This document shows, piece after piece, positions 61,739 to 64,000 of a DNA stretch of 64,000 bases. A model generated the notes under the pieces. The model made no database searches, was not told the origin of the DNA, and saw only the letters and a list, made by a program, of their open reading frames with translations. Position 1 is the first letter of the stretch. Each line of letters opens with the position of its first letter. The stretch is from the NCBI RefSeq assembly GCF_000755245.1, contig NZ_BBMP01000006.1:186001-250000 (forward strand), given 5' to 3'. Origin of the DNA: Halococcus sediminicola. Lineage in GTDB: Archaea > Halobacteriota > Halobacteria > Halobacteriales > Halococcaceae. Both the position numbers and the translations under genes were made by a program.

Positions 61739-62878
61739 TCACAGCGCGTCGTAGTGCTGGTAAAAGCGCCGCACGCGAGAATCGTCGAGCAGGGGGCGGT
61801 GGACCTGGAAGACGCGCACGCCCGAGCAGTTGTTCCCCTCGATGACCTTGAACTCGCCCTCACCAGTGACCACGAGGTCCCACCCGACATAGGGAATCTG
61901 CGAACAGTTCGCCGCGATGTCGAGGATGCCCTCCTGAATCGCCGGCCAACCCGGTATCGCCGTGCCCGCAATCTGCGCGCCCGTGTCGGGATGACTGGTG
62001 TGGCGCTCACGGTGACCGTCGTAGGGATACTGGACGGCCTCGCCGAGTTCGCCGGTTTCGGGGTCGATATCCGCGGAGAGACCACCACGCGACCAGTTGT
62101 CGAGCGGGGCCGACCGATGGGTACCGATGCGGTGGGCGGCGGCCGCGACGAACGGCTCCCCGGAATCGGGGTCGATCATGGTGAGCACGCGCAGTGTGTT
62201 CGGCGCGTCCGGATAGAGGGCGGTCGCGTAGGCGGCCTGTTCGACGAATTCGGACACGAGATAGTCGTCGAGGTCTGGAATCCGCGCGGCGAATTCCTCC
62301 CTCGAACGGTGCTCGCCGTTGATGCGATAGCCGTCCGCGACGCGCTCGCAGATCAGGATGCGCTTGCCGATGGTCCCGTAGGTCGGTTTCAAGACGAGCG
62401 TTCGGTATTCGTCGAGCAGTGCCAGCACGCGGTCGGCGGCGTCGGCACCGCTCGTGGCCGTTTCTTCCGTATCGACGGGCGTGTAGCGGCCGTCCATCAG
62501 GTGGGCGTGAATCGTCGGACGGCGTTCGGGAAAGTCATCGAGCAGGTGATGGAAGAGGAGTTTGTTTTCGAGCGCCTCGCCCCAGCGGCCGTTGATCCGC
62601 TGGGTCAGGTCGCGCTGATACGAGGAGAGATATCGGTGGTGGTTGTCCTCGGTGATGCCGCTCTCGCCGTAGAGCACGTCGGCTTGACTCAAAAAGCCGT
62701 GTCGCCAGAGCCAGAGTCGCCGGCGGAGCGGCATGCGAAAGCGCATGATTGCAGGGGCTTCCTCGTGGACGAACAATCGCAGGGCAGCACCGGGACCGCG
62801 ATCGACGAGCCACCGGGAGGCACCGTACGTGCCCCAGTAGAGATCGGACAGCGCGTCGTAGAGGCGACTTTTGAGCAT
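61739..62878 (-). CDS. Sugar-transfer-associated ATP-grasp protein 2
   Basis: A 379-residue paralogue of the protein at 58861. The same landmarks are present: MPLRRRLWLWRHGFLSQADV, TLVLKPTYGTIGKRI in place of the glycine loop, NTLRVLTMIDPDSGEPFVAA, HRIGTHRSAPLDN and YVGWDLVVTGEGEFKVIEGN. The nucleotide loop is shorter in glycine than in paralogues 1 and 3 (GTIGK). It is the most upstream gene of the minus-strand group flippase, ATP-grasp 1 and phosphatase-like. Confidence 0.87.
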   Translation of the reverse strand: MLKSRLYDALSDLYWGTYGASRWLVDRGPGAALRLFVHEEAPAIMRFRMPLRRRLWLWRHGFLSQADVLYGESGITEDNHHRYLSSYQRDLTQRINGRWGEALENKLLFHHLLDDFPERRPTIHAHLMDGRYTPVDTEETATSGADAADRVLALLDEYRTLVLKPTYGTIGKRILICERVADGYRINGEHRSREEFAARIPDLDDYLVSEFVEQAAYATALYPDAPNTLRVLTMIDPDSGEPFVAAAAHRIGTHRSAPLDNWSRGGLSADIDPETGELGEAVQYPYDGHRERHTSHPDTGAQIAGTAIPGWPAIQEGILDIAANCSQIPYVGWDLVVTGEGEFKVIEGNNCSGVRVFQVHRPLLDDSRVRRFYQHYDAL

Positions 62879-62983
62879 CCTTCGAAAGGAACACGGCCGA
62901 GGATTAAGGCCGTTCGTTCCCACTGCGAACGACTGACCGACCCGCTTCGTGGCGGTTATCACGGCGCGTCATATAGCCAATCC

Positions 62984-64000
62984 ATGAACGGCGATCGGGC
63001 CTACGGGCTGGCGAAGGCGGCGTATCGAGGCGTCACGGGCGAGTACGCGACCCGTGCGTCGCGGCTGGCCACGCGGCTCAAACGCTTCGCCAAGAGCGAG
63101 GTCTCGACGTGGCGCTCGCCGGTCTCGATGCCCATCCGTCGGCGGCTCTGGCTCTGGCGGCATGGATTCTTGAGTTCGGCGGACGTGCTGTACGACCTCG
63201 ACGACGACAACTACCGGCGCTATCTCTCCTCCTATCAGCGCGAACGCGCGGCGTGGCTCAACGGCAAGCGCAGCGTCGCCTTCGACAACAAACTCCTCTT
63301 TCACTGGATGACCGAACCGTTCGACGACCAGCGCGTCGAAACCGACGGATTGCTCAGGGACGGCCGCTTTCACGATCTTCGCTCGCTGCGGTCGGACGAC
63401 GAATCCGACCGCACGCCCGGCACCGCCGACGCCGCCGCGTGGGTCGTCGAACGGCTACGTGAGGATGGGTCGCTGGTCCTCAAGCCCGTCACCGGCGGCG
63501 GTGGCAAGGACGTCCGGCTCTGTTCGTATTCCAATGGGAGCTATCGCGTCAACGGCGAGGCGTACACCGAGACCGAATTTCGGGAACTGGTCACGGGTCT
63601 CGACGAGTATCTCGTCACCGAGCGGGTCGAGCAGGCCGCCTACGCGGACACCCTCTACCCCGACGCGGCCAACACCCTCCGGGTGCTGACCATCTACGAC
63701 GACGAAGCCGACGAGCCGTATCTCGCCGGCGTCGTCCACCGAATTGGTACTGAACGCTCCGCGCCGCTCGACAACCTCGTCCGCGGTGGGCTGGTCGCCG
63801 ACGTCGACCGTGATACTGGCGAACTCGGAGAGGCCGTCCGCTACCTCGGTGCCGAACAGCTCGTCCGCTATGAGACTCATCCCGACACGGGCGCGCAGAT
63901 TGCGGGCACCACAGTACCGCACTGGCCGGCCGTCCGCGAGCAACTCCTCGAAATGGCCGCGGCCTTCTCACACGCCCCGTATATCGGTTGGGACGTCATC
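62984..64000 (+). CDS. Sugar-transfer-associated ATP-grasp protein 3 (3' end beyond window)
   Basis: The open frame runs from the ATG at 62984 off the window edge: 339 residues are visible and about 40 more are expected. It matches paralogues 1 and 2 throughout: MPIRRRLWLWRHGFLSSADV, SLVLKPVTGGGGKDVRL (glycine-rich loop intact), NTLRVLTIYDDEADEPYLAG, HRIGTERSAPLDN and YIGWDVI at the edge. It is divergent from paralogue 2, with a short shared promoter region containing CATATAG at 62970-62976. Confidence 0.88.
   Translation, partial: MNGDRAYGLAKAAYRGVTGEYATRASRLATRLKRFAKSEVSTWRSPVSMPIRRRLWLWRHGFLSSADVLYDLDDDNYRRYLSSYQRERAAWLNGKRSVAFDNKLLFHWMTEPFDDQRVETDGLLRDGRFHDLRSLRSDDESDRTPGTADAAAWVVERLREDGSLVLKPVTGGGGKDVRLCSYSNGSYRVNGEAYTETEFRELVTGLDEYLVTERVEQAAYADTLYPDAANTLRVLTIYDDEADEPYLAGVVHRIGTERSAPLDNLVRGGLVADVDRDTGELGEAVRYLGAEQLVRYETHPDTGAQIAGTTVPHWPAVREQLLEMAAAFSHAPYIGWDVI

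Overview
The window is 64 kb of a GC-rich, acid-proteome euryarchaeon of the class Halobacteria. The evidence is Asp/Glu-rich proteins, many leaderless genes with TATA-like boxes about 26-28 nt upstream of the start, a Tat lipoprotein PstS, PGF-CTERM surface proteins, and several families known mainly from haloarchaea. The genus cannot be fixed from sequence alone. A wall-forming coccus such as Halococcus is one possibility, suggested only by the large surface-glycan region. I found no CRISPR array, insertion sequence, rRNA operon or replication origin. One tRNA gene (Glu, CTC) is present.

Layout. 1-2.2 kb: 3' part of a large secreted-type protein ending in six exact 85-codon repeats. 2.4-6 kb: a class-III aminotransferase and an aldehyde dehydrogenase that share an unusual promoter element, a plausible amine or GABA catabolic pair. 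6-14.6 kb: a stand-alone RarA/MgsA C-terminal-like protein, GH15 glucoamylase/trehalase, deaminase, two hotdog thioesterases, a DAACS symporter, an NDH-2-like oxidoreductase broken by an amber codon, and an Asp-box propeller. 14.7-19.7 kb: MoaA, MobA, an oxalate/formate-type transporter and a molybdopterin formate dehydrogenase-like catalytic subunit. 19.8-30.6 kb: a stress/redox and small-molecule region with cupin, LtrA, Rieske ferredoxin, TauE exporter, ferredoxin-CDGSH fusion, VOC dioxygenase, enolase-superfamily enzyme, BKACE and an HxlR regulator facing DoxX, a VOC relic and an esterase. 30.8-35.4 kb: an overlapping pstSCAB phosphate operon. 35.5-40.9 kb: MsrB, tRNA-Glu, membrane-anchored winged helix, ThyX, tandem LEA_2 protein, small proteins and a nitrilase-family amidase.

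41-64 kb is the striking part: a surface-polysaccharide region. It encodes UDP-ManNAcA synthesis (wecB-wecC), two DUF354 proteins, two paralogous toroid-like proteins, two PGF-CTERM surface proteins, a GT4 glycosyltransferase, a flippase and an alkaline-phosphatase-superfamily enzyme. It also holds an unusual concentration of acyl/amide-chemistry proteins: a FemAB/GNAT-like transferase, an AsnB homologue lacking the glutaminase cysteine, a formyltransferase-like protein and three paralogous sugar-transfer-associated ATP-grasp proteins. My leading hypothesis is a glycan whose amino sugars and uronic acids are acylated, amidated or bridged by amino acids. That would be chemically reminiscent of the N-glycyl-glucosamine reported in Halococcus walls, but the assignment is inference.
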